From assembly GCA_002706405.1 (NCBI GenBank), contig PALN01000039.1, positions 1-33,082 on the forward strand: a stretch of DNA of 33,082 bases, read 5' to 3'. How positions within the stretch are numbered: position 1 is the first letter of the stretch; every line of letters starts with the position of its first letter. Below are positions 26,954 through 33,082 of the stretch, in pieces. Under the pieces are notes generated by a model that saw nothing but the letters and a program-made list of their open reading frames with translations, had not been told where the DNA came from and did not search any database. A program made the position numbers and the translations under genes. Origin of the DNA: Rhodospirillaceae bacterium (GTDB lineage Bacteria > Pseudomonadota > Alphaproteobacteria > Rhodospirillales > Casp-alpha2).

Positions 26954-27062
26954 GTCCGCCGTCTCTTTTTCGCCGTTCGAAAGGACGCAACCTAGCGGTG
27001 GCGCTGGGTTCTTGCAACAATACCCGCTCTGTCGGGAAACGACGCAAACCGGGACGCTCTGC

Positions 27063-27959
27063 ATGACCATCAAAACTGTCGGAATCATGACGCCCGGGGA
27101 CATGGGACACGCCATCGGCCAGCGGCTTGGCGAGGCCGGAATCCGGATCGTGACCAACCTCGAAGGCCGCTCCGAACGCAGCCGTACCCTGGCGAAAAAA
27201 GCAGGGATCGAGGATCTCGGCTCCGACGCGGCATTGCTCACCGAATGCGATGCGATCTTTTCCATCATGCCGCCGGATCAGGCGGGTGGCTTCGTTACCC
27301 GTATGGCGGCGGCGGCGGGAACGCTCGGCACGAAGCCGAAAGCGCTGATTGCTGATCTCAACGCCGTCGCGCCCTCCACGGCCCGGCAGCTTCAGGCGAC
27401 AGCGGAAGCGGCCGGTATCGGCTTCCTCGACGGCGGCATCATCGGCGGCCCGCCCTATCCGGGACGGCCGAGCCCGCGCATCTATCTGAGCGGCCCCGGC
27501 GCGGATAGCTTCACGGCCCTGAGCCCTGCCCTCGACATCCGCCCGTTCGGCGATGAGATCAGGGCCGCCTCGGCCCTGAAGATGTGCTTCGCCACCCTGA
27601 CCAAGGGTGTGCAGGCGCTCGCCATCCAGAGCTTCGTCACGGCGGAACTGGAAGGGGTCGGCCCGGCCTTCCGGGCGGAGCTGGAGAGCGTGCAGGCAAA
27701 CCTTCTGAGAAGCCTGGCGGGCAGCCTCCCCGGCATGCCGCCGAAAGCCTATCGCTGGGTCGGCGAGATGGAGGAGATCGCCAAGACCTACGGCGATGCC
27801 GGTCTGACACCGAAGACCTTCGAGGGCGCGGCGGATATCTACCGCTTCATCGAAAGCACCCCGCTCGGCAAGGAGGTAGTCGAGAACCGGACCATGGGGA
27901 CCACTCTCGATGATCTGGTCACCCGGCTTGCCGACGCGCTTCGAGAGCGGCGTTCCTAG
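27063..27959 (+). CDS. NAD(P)-binding dehydrogenase with DUF1932-type C-terminus
   Basis: 298 residues related to 6-phosphogluconate and beta-hydroxyacid dehydrogenases. Rossmann motif VGIMTPGDMGHAIGQRLGEAG at about 5-25; NADP/NAD choice is not clear. The C-terminal helical domain has the catalytic-type lysine in ASALKMCFATLTKG, the DUF1932 region. Substrate unknown. ATG at 27063; the frame from 27012 has no better start. Divergent from thrC, and it ends inside the stop codon of the GNAT gene (shared CTAG, 27956-27959). Confidence 0.88.
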   Translation: MTIKTVGIMTPGDMGHAIGQRLGEAGIRIVTNLEGRSERSRTLAKKAGIEDLGSDAALLTECDAIFSIMPPDQAGGFVTRMAAAAGTLGTKPKALIADLNAVAPSTARQLQATAEAAGIGFLDGGIIGGPPYPGRPSPRIYLSGPGADSFTALSPALDIRPFGDEIRAASALKMCFATLTKGVQALAIQSFVTAELEGVGPAFRAELESVQANLLRSLAGSLPGMPPKAYRWVGEMEEIAKTYGDAGLTPKTFEGAADIYRFIESTPLGKEVVENRTMGTTLDDLVTRLADALRERRS

Positions 27960-28531
27960 CGCGTGGTCTTTTGCGCCAGCCATTCCTCGCGGGTGATCTC
28001 CCAGACCTCCGTCGGCAGTCGCCCGCAGACATAGTCCTTTTCGCCGGTCTCAACGAGGCGCATCCCGGTCTTCTCCGAGATGCGGCGGGAAGCGAGATTC
28101 GGCGCCGCCTTTGGAATGCGCATGAGCGGGCGCCCGAGGGTGGCGAACCAGAAATCCGTCACCACCTCCACCGCCTCCGACATCAGGCCTTTGCCCTGCC
28201 ATTCGGGCGCCAGCCAGAAACCGCGATTGGCTTCCGACTTGTCATAGAGACCGATTAGACCGATCAACGCGTCGGGTCCGGATCTGGGCCTCAGGGACCA
28301 TGTCCATTCGGAGCCCTCGCGCATCGCCGGCAGGGCAATGTCGCGGATGAAAGTCATGGCCCCGTCCGGCGGATAGGGCCATGGAATCGAGGCACTTGAG
28401 AGATGTTTCACTATTTCCCATTGCGGGAAGGTCTTTTGCACCGCAGGCGCATCGGCGAGCTCAAGCGGCCGAAGGATCAGTCTTTCCGTTTCCAGCACTG
28501 GGATATCCGGTGTTTCCGTTACCTCACCCAT
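27956..28531 (-). CDS. GNAT acetyltransferase, RimJ/RimL-like
   Basis: 191 residues. ETERLILRPLELAD start, acetyl-CoA motif NRGFWLAPEWQGKGLMSEAVEVV, and the family's RRISEKTGM segment. Such enzymes acetylate protein N-termini or small molecules; the target here is unknown. The ATG at 28531 has GGAGAG eight bases upstream; a TTG at 28549 with its own AAGGGAG is a possible alternative. It starts 27 bp after the Lrp-type gene and is probably in its operon. Confidence 0.88.
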   Translation of the reverse strand: MGEVTETPDIPVLETERLILRPLELADAPAVQKTFPQWEIVKHLSSASIPWPYPPDGAMTFIRDIALPAMREGSEWTWSLRPRSGPDALIGLIGLYDKSEANRGFWLAPEWQGKGLMSEAVEVVTDFWFATLGRPLMRIPKAAPNLASRRISEKTGMRLVETGEKDYVCGRLPTEVWEITREEWLAQKTTR

Positions 28532-28558
28532 CCCTAACTCTCTCCGCAAAATCTCCCT

Positions 28559-29026
28559 TCAACCAGCATAACCGAGCGGCAGCGCCGTCGTATATTTGAT
28601 CTCTTCCATCGCGAAGCTGGAGCTGACTTCGGCCAGATCCGCGATCGAGATCAGGCGTTTATAAACCGCGTCATAGGTTTCGACACTCGGGACCACGATG
28701 CGCAGCAGATAATCGACCGTTCCGCTCATGCGATAGAATTCGAGAACTTCCGGGATCTCGGAAACCCCCTTGGCGAACTTCTCCAGCCAGCTGTCATTAT
28801 GCTGGCTGGTCCGGATCATGACGAAAACGGTCAGCGGCACGTCAATGGCGCGGCGATCCAGCAGAGCCACCTTCTTGCGGATCACACCCTGCTTTTCGAG
28901 ATTCTGGATGCGGCGCCAGCACGGTGTCGAGGAGAGGCCGACACGAGTGCCGATCTCCGCCACGGAGAGATCGGCGTTCTCCTGCAACAGAGCGAGGATG
29001 CGCCGGTCTGTCTCGTCGATCTTCAT
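28559..29026 (-). CDS. Lrp/AsnC-family transcriptional regulator
   Basis: 155 residues. N-terminal helix-turn-helix (DETDRRILALLQENADLSVAEIGTRVGLSSTPCWRRIQNLE, about 4-44, a textbook Lrp pattern), then the RAM ligand-binding domain (VPLTVFVMIRT ... GTVDYLLRIVVPSVETYDA). Probably senses an amino acid. Its own promoter region contains a 15-bp site fitting the E. coli Lrp consensus, 18 bp from the start codon, so autoregulation is likely. Divergent from the small DUF6356-like gene and upstream of the acetyltransferase. Confidence 0.95.
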   Translation of the reverse strand: MKIDETDRRILALLQENADLSVAEIGTRVGLSSTPCWRRIQNLEKQGVIRKKVALLDRRAIDVPLTVFVMIRTSQHNDSWLEKFAKGVSEIPEVLEFYRMSGTVDYLLRIVVPSVETYDAVYKRLISIADLAEVSSSFAMEEIKYTTALPLGYAG

Positions 29027-29043
29027 TCCATATTATCCGCATA

Positions 29044-29064
29044 TGTTAGAAAATTATTCTAACA
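29044..29064. promoter_or_regulatory. Lrp-type operator between lrp and the DUF6356-like gene
   Basis: TGTTAGAA-AATTA-TTCTAACA is a perfect 8-bp inverted repeat. Its core TAGAAAATTATTCTA (29047-29061) agrees with the E. coli Lrp consensus YAGHAWATTWTDCTR at all 15 positions. On the lrp strand it overlaps a possible -10 box (TAGAAT), with TTTCCT 18 bases upstream. Confidence 0.75.
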
Positions 29065-29155
29065 CAGAGCCTGTACTTGAGGAAAATAGCAAACTTTTTG
29101 CCCCGATTCCGGGCCAGAATGAATGCGATTTACACATTCACTCCGGGGCGCCGCC

Positions 29156-29413
29156 ATGATCTTCAAAATCTTCACCAGCCATCCGCAATCGGTCGGCGAG
29201 AGCTACTGGCAGCATTTCGGGTTCGCCACCTCAACCGGTGGCGCGATGATCCTCGGCGGTCTCGCCTGCGTGGTGCATGGACTGTTCCCGTTTCTCTGCA
29301 CCCGGACCGGCAGCAAGACCATCGCCCGGCTGCATGACCGCATGTCCGCCGGCGCCCGGCATGCCGTGATGGAAAAGAACCACAGCGACCTCAGCCAGCA
29401 ACCGGCGGAATAA
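29156..29413 (+). CDS. Small DUF6356-like protein with one hydrophobic segment
   Basis: 85 residues. The pattern IFTSHPQSVGESYWQHFGFA ... GGLACVVHGLFPFLCTRTGSKT matches, as I remember it, the alphaproteobacterial DUF6356 family; no function is known. The middle part, about 25-48, is hydrophobic and could insert in the membrane. The ATG at 29156 matches the family start; the frame from 29123 would add 11 residues. Shares its upstream region and Lrp-type operator with the lrp gene. Confidence 0.75.
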   Translation: MIFKIFTSHPQSVGESYWQHFGFATSTGGAMILGGLACVVHGLFPFLCTRTGSKTIARLHDRMSAGARHAVMEKNHSDLSQQPAE

Positions 29414-29445
29414 AGCTCCAGCTCCAGTCCGCGCGAAGGTGCCGG

Positions 29446-30939
29446 TCAGAGGTAGCGGGTATTCAGATGGTTCAGGAAGGCGTCCGCCGAGAGCGGCGCA
29501 CCGGTTGCCGCACTGATGATCTCGTCCGTCGTCTTCGCGCTGCCGACCGAATGCACATTCTCGACAAGCCAGCCAAGCAAGGTCTTGAAATCACCGGCCG
29601 CGATACGTTCATCCAGATCCGGCAAAGCGTCGTGAGCAGCCTTGAAGAGCTGTGCGGCGGCAAGAGCACCCAGCGTATAGGTCGGGAAATAACCGAACGA
29701 GCCGTGATACCAGTGGATATCCTGCAGACAGCCATCCCGGTCGTCTTCCGGCGCCACACCGAGTGAGGCCTTCAGGCCGTCACGCCAGGCGCCGGGCAGA
29801 TCCTTCAGCGGCAGATCGCCGGAGAGCAGCGCCTTTTCCAGATCGTATCGCAGCATGACATGCAGCGGATAGGTCACCTCGTCCGCATCGACGCGGATCA
29901 GCCCGCGCGCCACACGATGGCCGATCCTGTTCAGGTTTTCCGGCGTCATGGCGAGACCGCCCGCATCCAGCACTTCTGATGCGAGTGGTGCCAGGAAACG
30001 ATAGAAGGCCGGCGCCCGGCAGGCCTGCATCTCCATCAGCAGGGACTGGCTTTCATGCATGACCATGCCCCGGGAGGATCCGACCGGCTGGTTGCGCCAT
30101 TCAACCGGCAGCCCGCGCTCATACAGCGCGTGGCCTGTCTCGTGGATCACCCCCATCAGGGCGCTGGTGAAATCATTCTCTGAATAGCGCGTCGTGATGC
30201 GGACATCGTCGGGAATGCCGCCGGTGAAGGGATGAGCGCTTTCATCAAGACGGCCATGCGCGAAATCAAAGCCGAGCGCGCGCATCACCCGCTCGCCAAG
30301 CTGCTTCTGCAGGGCTGCGGGGAACGGGCCTTCCGGGCTCAGCGGCGCCGGGCCAGCGGCCTGCCGCTCCAGAATTTTCTCCATCAGCCCCGGCAGCTCG
30401 GCCTTCAGTCTGGCGAAGACCGGATCGATCCAGGCCATGGTGCCGCCCGGCTCGTAGCTGTCGATCAGCGCGTCGTAGAGTCCGCACCCGAGCTTCTCGG
30501 ATTTGACCGCGCCATATTCCCGGGTCAGCTCAAGCACCGTGGCGAGCTTGCCGGAGACGGCGGAGAAATCATCCTGTGCCCGGGCATCGCGCCAGGCGAC
30601 GACGCAGGCCGAGACGGCCCGGGACCGGGCTTCCACCAGATCGGCGGGCGCCACGGTTTCGTTGGTATGAACCCGGCGCATCTCGCGCAGGTTCGCCTGT
30701 TGCATCGGATCCAGACCGGAACTGTCCGCTTCCGCCCGGGCCAATTCCTCGGAGACAGCCGGAGTGGCCAGCAATTCATGCTGCAGCACATCCAGAGTCG
30801 CCAGCTGTTCGGCCCGCGCTTCCGCGCCGCCGGACGGCATCATCGTTTCCTGGTCCCAGCCGAGCAGGCCGCTTGCTCCCGAGAGAGCGGAATAGCGTCT
30901 GAACCGTTTTTCCAGCGCAGCGTAAGCGTTCTCAGTCAC
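29446..30939 (-). CDS. M32 family metallocarboxypeptidase (Taq carboxypeptidase type)
   Basis: 497 residues, the usual family size. The zinc motif HETGH is at residues 266-270 (GVIHETGHALYERGLP), with the downstream MHESQSLLMEMQ segment supplying the third zinc ligand region, and N-terminal LLGWDQETMMPSGGAEARAEQ is characteristic. Removes C-terminal residues from peptides in the cytoplasm. It starts with GTG inside the end of SURF1 (8-base overlap GTGACTGA), so translation of the two is probably coupled. Convergent with the DUF6356-like gene. Confidence 0.95.
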   Translation of the reverse strand: MTENAYAALEKRFRRYSALSGASGLLGWDQETMMPSGGAEARAEQLATLDVLQHELLATPAVSEELARAEADSSGLDPMQQANLREMRRVHTNETVAPADLVEARSRAVSACVVAWRDARAQDDFSAVSGKLATVLELTREYGAVKSEKLGCGLYDALIDSYEPGGTMAWIDPVFARLKAELPGLMEKILERQAAGPAPLSPEGPFPAALQKQLGERVMRALGFDFAHGRLDESAHPFTGGIPDDVRITTRYSENDFTSALMGVIHETGHALYERGLPVEWRNQPVGSSRGMVMHESQSLLMEMQACRAPAFYRFLAPLASEVLDAGGLAMTPENLNRIGHRVARGLIRVDADEVTYPLHVMLRYDLEKALLSGDLPLKDLPGAWRDGLKASLGVAPEDDRDGCLQDIHWYHGSFGYFPTYTLGALAAAQLFKAAHDALPDLDERIAAGDFKTLLGWLVENVHSVGSAKTTDEIISAATGAPLSADAFLNHLNTRYL

Positions 30940-31663
30940 GGTCAGGCTCCGTCTCGTCCTCGGGTTTCATGTGATAGATCACATAGATGACGATGAGGGT
31001 CAGCGCCAGCAAGGCCCAGGTCGCTGCATAGCTCAGATGCTCGTTCCGGACATGGATCTCGCTGTCGGCGCCGATCGGCATTTTCAGCGGTCCCGGCGCG
31101 CGCAACTGGTCCACAAAATAGGGCAGGACCGGGCCGAGGTCCCGTGCTTCCGCCATTTCCGCCGTATCGATATAAAGCCAGACATCGTTCTGCGGCTCGT
31201 TATCGGGGACGAAATATCCTTTCAGCCGATCCTGCCGGATCAATCCGTCAACCGTCTGGATCCCCTCGACATGCATCGGAACGGTATCCGCGGGCTTGCG
31301 GTGCTTGAGTTCTATCCAGCCGCGTTTCACCAGCACGGTACGGCCATCGACCAGCTTCATCGGCGTGACCAGATGAAAGCCGACATTCCCTTCATAGGTC
31401 TTGCCGGTGATCAGGAATTCCTTGTCGTGCAGGTAGGTGCCCTGGAGCCGGACCCGCCGGTACCTCCAGTCCTCGATATTGTCGATCTTGTCCGGAGCCG
31501 CGACCGGCTCGGCCGCGACCCGGCTTTCGAACTGGTCGATCAGATTGCTCTTCCAGGCCAGACGCTCCAGCTGCCAGTAGCTGAGGCTGCCCATGAAGAT
31601 CACGGAGATGATCGTGAAAAAGGTTGCCCAGAATGTGGGACGGAACCTGCGATTGCCGAACAT
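30932..31663 (-). CDS. SURF1 family cytochrome oxidase assembly protein
   Basis: 243 residues with the SURF1 plan: one membrane helix near the N-terminus (FWATFFTIISVIFMGSLSYWQLERLAWK), a periplasmic domain (WRYRRVRLQGTYLHDKEFLI, LVKRGWI), and a second helix near the C-terminus (WALLALTLIVIYVIYHMK). Assists heme a insertion into subunit I of aa3 oxidase. Third after cox3 and the DUF983 gene, as in many alphaproteobacteria. Confidence 0.95.
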   Translation of the reverse strand: MFGNRRFRPTFWATFFTIISVIFMGSLSYWQLERLAWKSNLIDQFESRVAAEPVAAPDKIDNIEDWRYRRVRLQGTYLHDKEFLITGKTYEGNVGFHLVTPMKLVDGRTVLVKRGWIELKHRKPADTVPMHVEGIQTVDGLIRQDRLKGYFVPDNEPQNDVWLYIDTAEMAEARDLGPVLPYFVDQLRAPGPLKMPIGADSEIHVRNEHLSYAATWALLALTLIVIYVIYHMKPEDETEPDRD

Positions 31664-31752
31664 GTTTTTTCCAGACTACGCGCGTAACGGGGCACGGTGA
31701 TCAAGCCAGACCATAGGCTCCGGACGAAGGTTTGCCCAGCCCTGGCTCCCGG

Positions 31753-32127
31753 TCAGAGACCCGGCGGGCGATGCGGTGTCTTGTGCTTGTATTGCAGAGC
31801 GATCGTGACCGCTTTCAAGGGCCGCAACAGGCCGATCGTACCACCAAGGACCACCGCGCTCCACAGGACGGCATGCACCCAGAGCGGCGGTGCGAACAGG
31901 GTCTCGATCCAGAGCGCGATGGGCACCACGGTGCCGCCCAGAAGGAAGATGATGAAAACGGCCGGGCCGTCGCCGCTATCTTCGTTTTTCAGATCCAGGC
32001 CACAGTCCGGGCAACTCTCCCGGACCGTCAGAAATCCCTCGAACAGGCTTCCCTTGCCACATCGCGGACAGCGGCAGGCAAGCCCGGTCGAGAATGGCGA
32101 CAGCGGAGGATAATAGGACGTGCTCAC
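31753..32127 (-). CDS. DUF983 family zinc-ribbon membrane protein
   Basis: 124 residues. Two CPxCG knuckles (CPRCGKGSLF and SCPDCGLDL) form a probable zinc ribbon at about 17-41, followed by two hydrophobic helices (VFIIFLLGGTVVPIALWIETLF and WVHAVLWSAVVLGGTIGLL). The family regularly sits between cox3 and SURF1 in alphaproteobacteria and is presumed to help oxidase biogenesis; its biochemical role is not established. Confidence 0.93.
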   Translation of the reverse strand: MSTSYYPPLSPFSTGLACRCPRCGKGSLFEGFLTVRESCPDCGLDLKNEDSGDGPAVFIIFLLGGTVVPIALWIETLFAPPLWVHAVLWSAVVLGGTIGLLRPLKAVTIALQYKHKTPHRPPGL

Positions 32128-32161
32128 GGCATTTCCCCCGCTGTGCCCGTTTCAGAAGCGG

Positions 32162-32947
32162 TCAGCCGCCCCACCAGTAAACGCAGACGAACAGGAACAG
32201 CCAGACCACGTCAACGAAGTGCCAGTACCAGGCTGCCGCCTCGAAGCCGAAATGATGATCCGGCGTGAAGTGGCCGGCCCGGCCGCGGAACCAGCAGACA
32301 CCGAGGAAGGTGGTGCCGATGATCACGTGGAAGCCGTGGAAGCCGGTCGCCAGATAGAAGGTCGAAGCGTAGATGCCGTCGGTGAAACCGAAGGCAGCGT
32401 GGCTGTACTCATAAGCCTGCAGAACGGTGAAAAGCGCACCGAGCAGAACGGTAAGACCGAGGCCGAGCTGGAACTGGTCCCGCTTGTTCTCGATCAGGGC
32501 GTGGTGTGCCCAGGTCACCGTGCAGCCGGACAGCAGCAGGATCATGGTGTTGATCAGGGGCAGATCCCAGGCGTCGAACGGAACGATTCCTTCCGGCGGC
32601 CAGACGCCGGTATCCGGATAAAGGGCGCTGTCGAAAAAGGCCCAGAAGAACGCCGCGAAGAACATCACCTCGGAAGCGATGAACAGGATCATGCCGTAGC
32701 GCATGCCGAGCTGGACCACGGGATTGTGGTGCCCCTGGAATTCGGCTTCGCGGACAATATCCCGCCACCAGAAGAACATCGTGGCCAGGATCGACAGGAA
32801 CCCGGCGATCAGGATATAGCCGCCGAACGCGAGCTCATGCATGTACATGATCCCCCCGACAGCGGCGATGAAGCCGGACATGGCCCCAACGAAAGGCCAC
32901 GGGCTCGGCTCTACCAGATGGAAGGAATGTTGTGGATGTCCGCTCAT
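32162..32947 (-). CDS. ctaE: Cytochrome c oxidase subunit III
   Basis: 261-residue membrane protein with seven expected helices. Signature stretches are PWPFVGAMSGFIAAVGG near the N-terminus, FFWWRDIVREAEFQGHHNPVV, GMILFIASEVMFFAAFFWAFF and HAAFGFTDGIYASTFYLATGFHGFHVIIGT, ending VWLFLFVCVYWWGG as usual. Subunit III stabilises the aa3 core and supports proton uptake. Lies between the Cox11-like end and DUF983, on the - strand. Confidence 0.97.
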   Translation of the reverse strand: MSGHPQHSFHLVEPSPWPFVGAMSGFIAAVGGIMYMHELAFGGYILIAGFLSILATMFFWWRDIVREAEFQGHHNPVVQLGMRYGMILFIASEVMFFAAFFWAFFDSALYPDTGVWPPEGIVPFDAWDLPLINTMILLLSGCTVTWAHHALIENKRDQFQLGLGLTVLLGALFTVLQAYEYSHAAFGFTDGIYASTFYLATGFHGFHVIIGTTFLGVCWFRGRAGHFTPDHHFGFEAAAWYWHFVDVVWLFLFVCVYWWGG

Positions 32948-32993
32948 TATCTTTCCCTTCAGTCCGGCGCTTGTCGCGCCTTACTCTACTAGA

Positions 32994-33082
32994 TTATCCC
33001 TTGATGTCCGTGCTGCCGGGCGCCCCGGCAGCCGCCTGATCGCGGGCGGCTTTGGCCGCGGATTGATCCTGGGCCTTATAAA
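32994..33082 (-). CDS. C-terminus of a protein upstream of cox3, probably Cox11/CtaG (partial)
   Basis: The last ~28 residues of a frame that enters from the right edge, beginning YKAQDQSAAKAARDQAA and ending in STDIKG before TAA at 32994-32996. Cox11 proteins end with a conserved YTFY/FK strand followed by a variable tail, and ctaG commonly precedes ctaE in alphaproteobacteria. Both points suggest the copper chaperone for oxidase subunit I, but the visible part is too short to be sure. Confidence 0.6.
   Translation of the reverse strand, partial: YKAQDQSAAKAARDQAAAGAPGSTDIKG

Noticed and set aside
26954..27268. N-terminal extension of threonine synthase
   Set aside because: Reads antisense to the dehydrogenase gene; the family N-terminus begins at the GTG at 26953.
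32948..32993. GGCGC/GCGCC hairpin between the Cox11-like end and cox3 as a terminator
   Set aside because: Short stem, no T-run; the cox3 ribosome site follows, so readthrough is expected.

Overview
The window is high-GC bacterial DNA of alphaproteobacterial type, most likely Rhodospirillales or a relative. The evidence is the cox3-DUF983-SURF1 cytochrome oxidase block behind a Cox11-like C-terminus, a threonine synthase next to an M16 processing-type peptidase, the APH-type homoserine kinase followed by RNase HI, an intracellular PHB depolymerase, and membrane-free chemoreceptors. The assignment rests on gene families and gene order, not on a database search. I saw no tRNA, rRNA, CRISPR array, insertion sequence or phage gene.

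Left part (1-3845, + strand): a tandem duplication of a two-gene unit, an Aer-like PAS protein followed by a soluble chemoreceptor with no transmembrane segment. It looks like an aerotaxis/redox receptor split into separate sensor and signalling proteins. Copy 1 carries an Asp-to-Tyr change in the otherwise conserved RHPDMP flavin motif.

3852-8700 (- strand): the glycine cleavage operon gcvT-gcvH-gcvP. It is preceded by a good sigma70-type promoter and a tandem glycine riboswitch (about 8390-8595), so glycine probably switches on its own degradation. Next come a small lipoprotein and a secreted protein with a peptidoglycan-binding domain and helical repeats (8700-11203, - strand).

11344-15776: homoserine kinase and RNase HI (operon), PHB depolymerase, and a divergent LysR regulator/glutathione S-transferase pair with a 13-bp inverted repeat over the LysR start codon. 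15956-20218: a three-gene ABC importer of the Fe3+/phosphonate-like family (binding protein, fused double permease, ATPase), with a perfect 13-bp hairpin/operator in the leader and an attenuating terminator after the binding-protein gene. The binding protein has Phe-Phe where ferric-binding proteins have Tyr-Tyr, and a long Lys/Glu/Ala-rich tail.

20276-26953: a Prx5-type peroxiredoxin and a ScsB/DsbD-type thiol-disulfide reductase (- strand), YqgE/AlgH and a small acidic protein (+), then threonine synthase and an M16 peptidase (- operon). 27063-33082: a DUF1932-type dehydrogenase, an Lrp/AsnC regulator with a GNAT acetyltransferase, a small DUF6356-like membrane protein, then the - strand series (ctaG end), cox3, DUF983, SURF1 and an M32 carboxypeptidase overlapping SURF1. 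The lrp promoter region contains a 15-bp site that fits the E. coli Lrp consensus at every position.

Most genes are ordinary housekeeping. The items most worth a second look are the duplicated split-Aer unit with its altered copy, the Lrp site, the two perfect inverted repeats upstream of regulator/transport genes, the unusual binding protein, and the block of genes between SURF1 and thrC.
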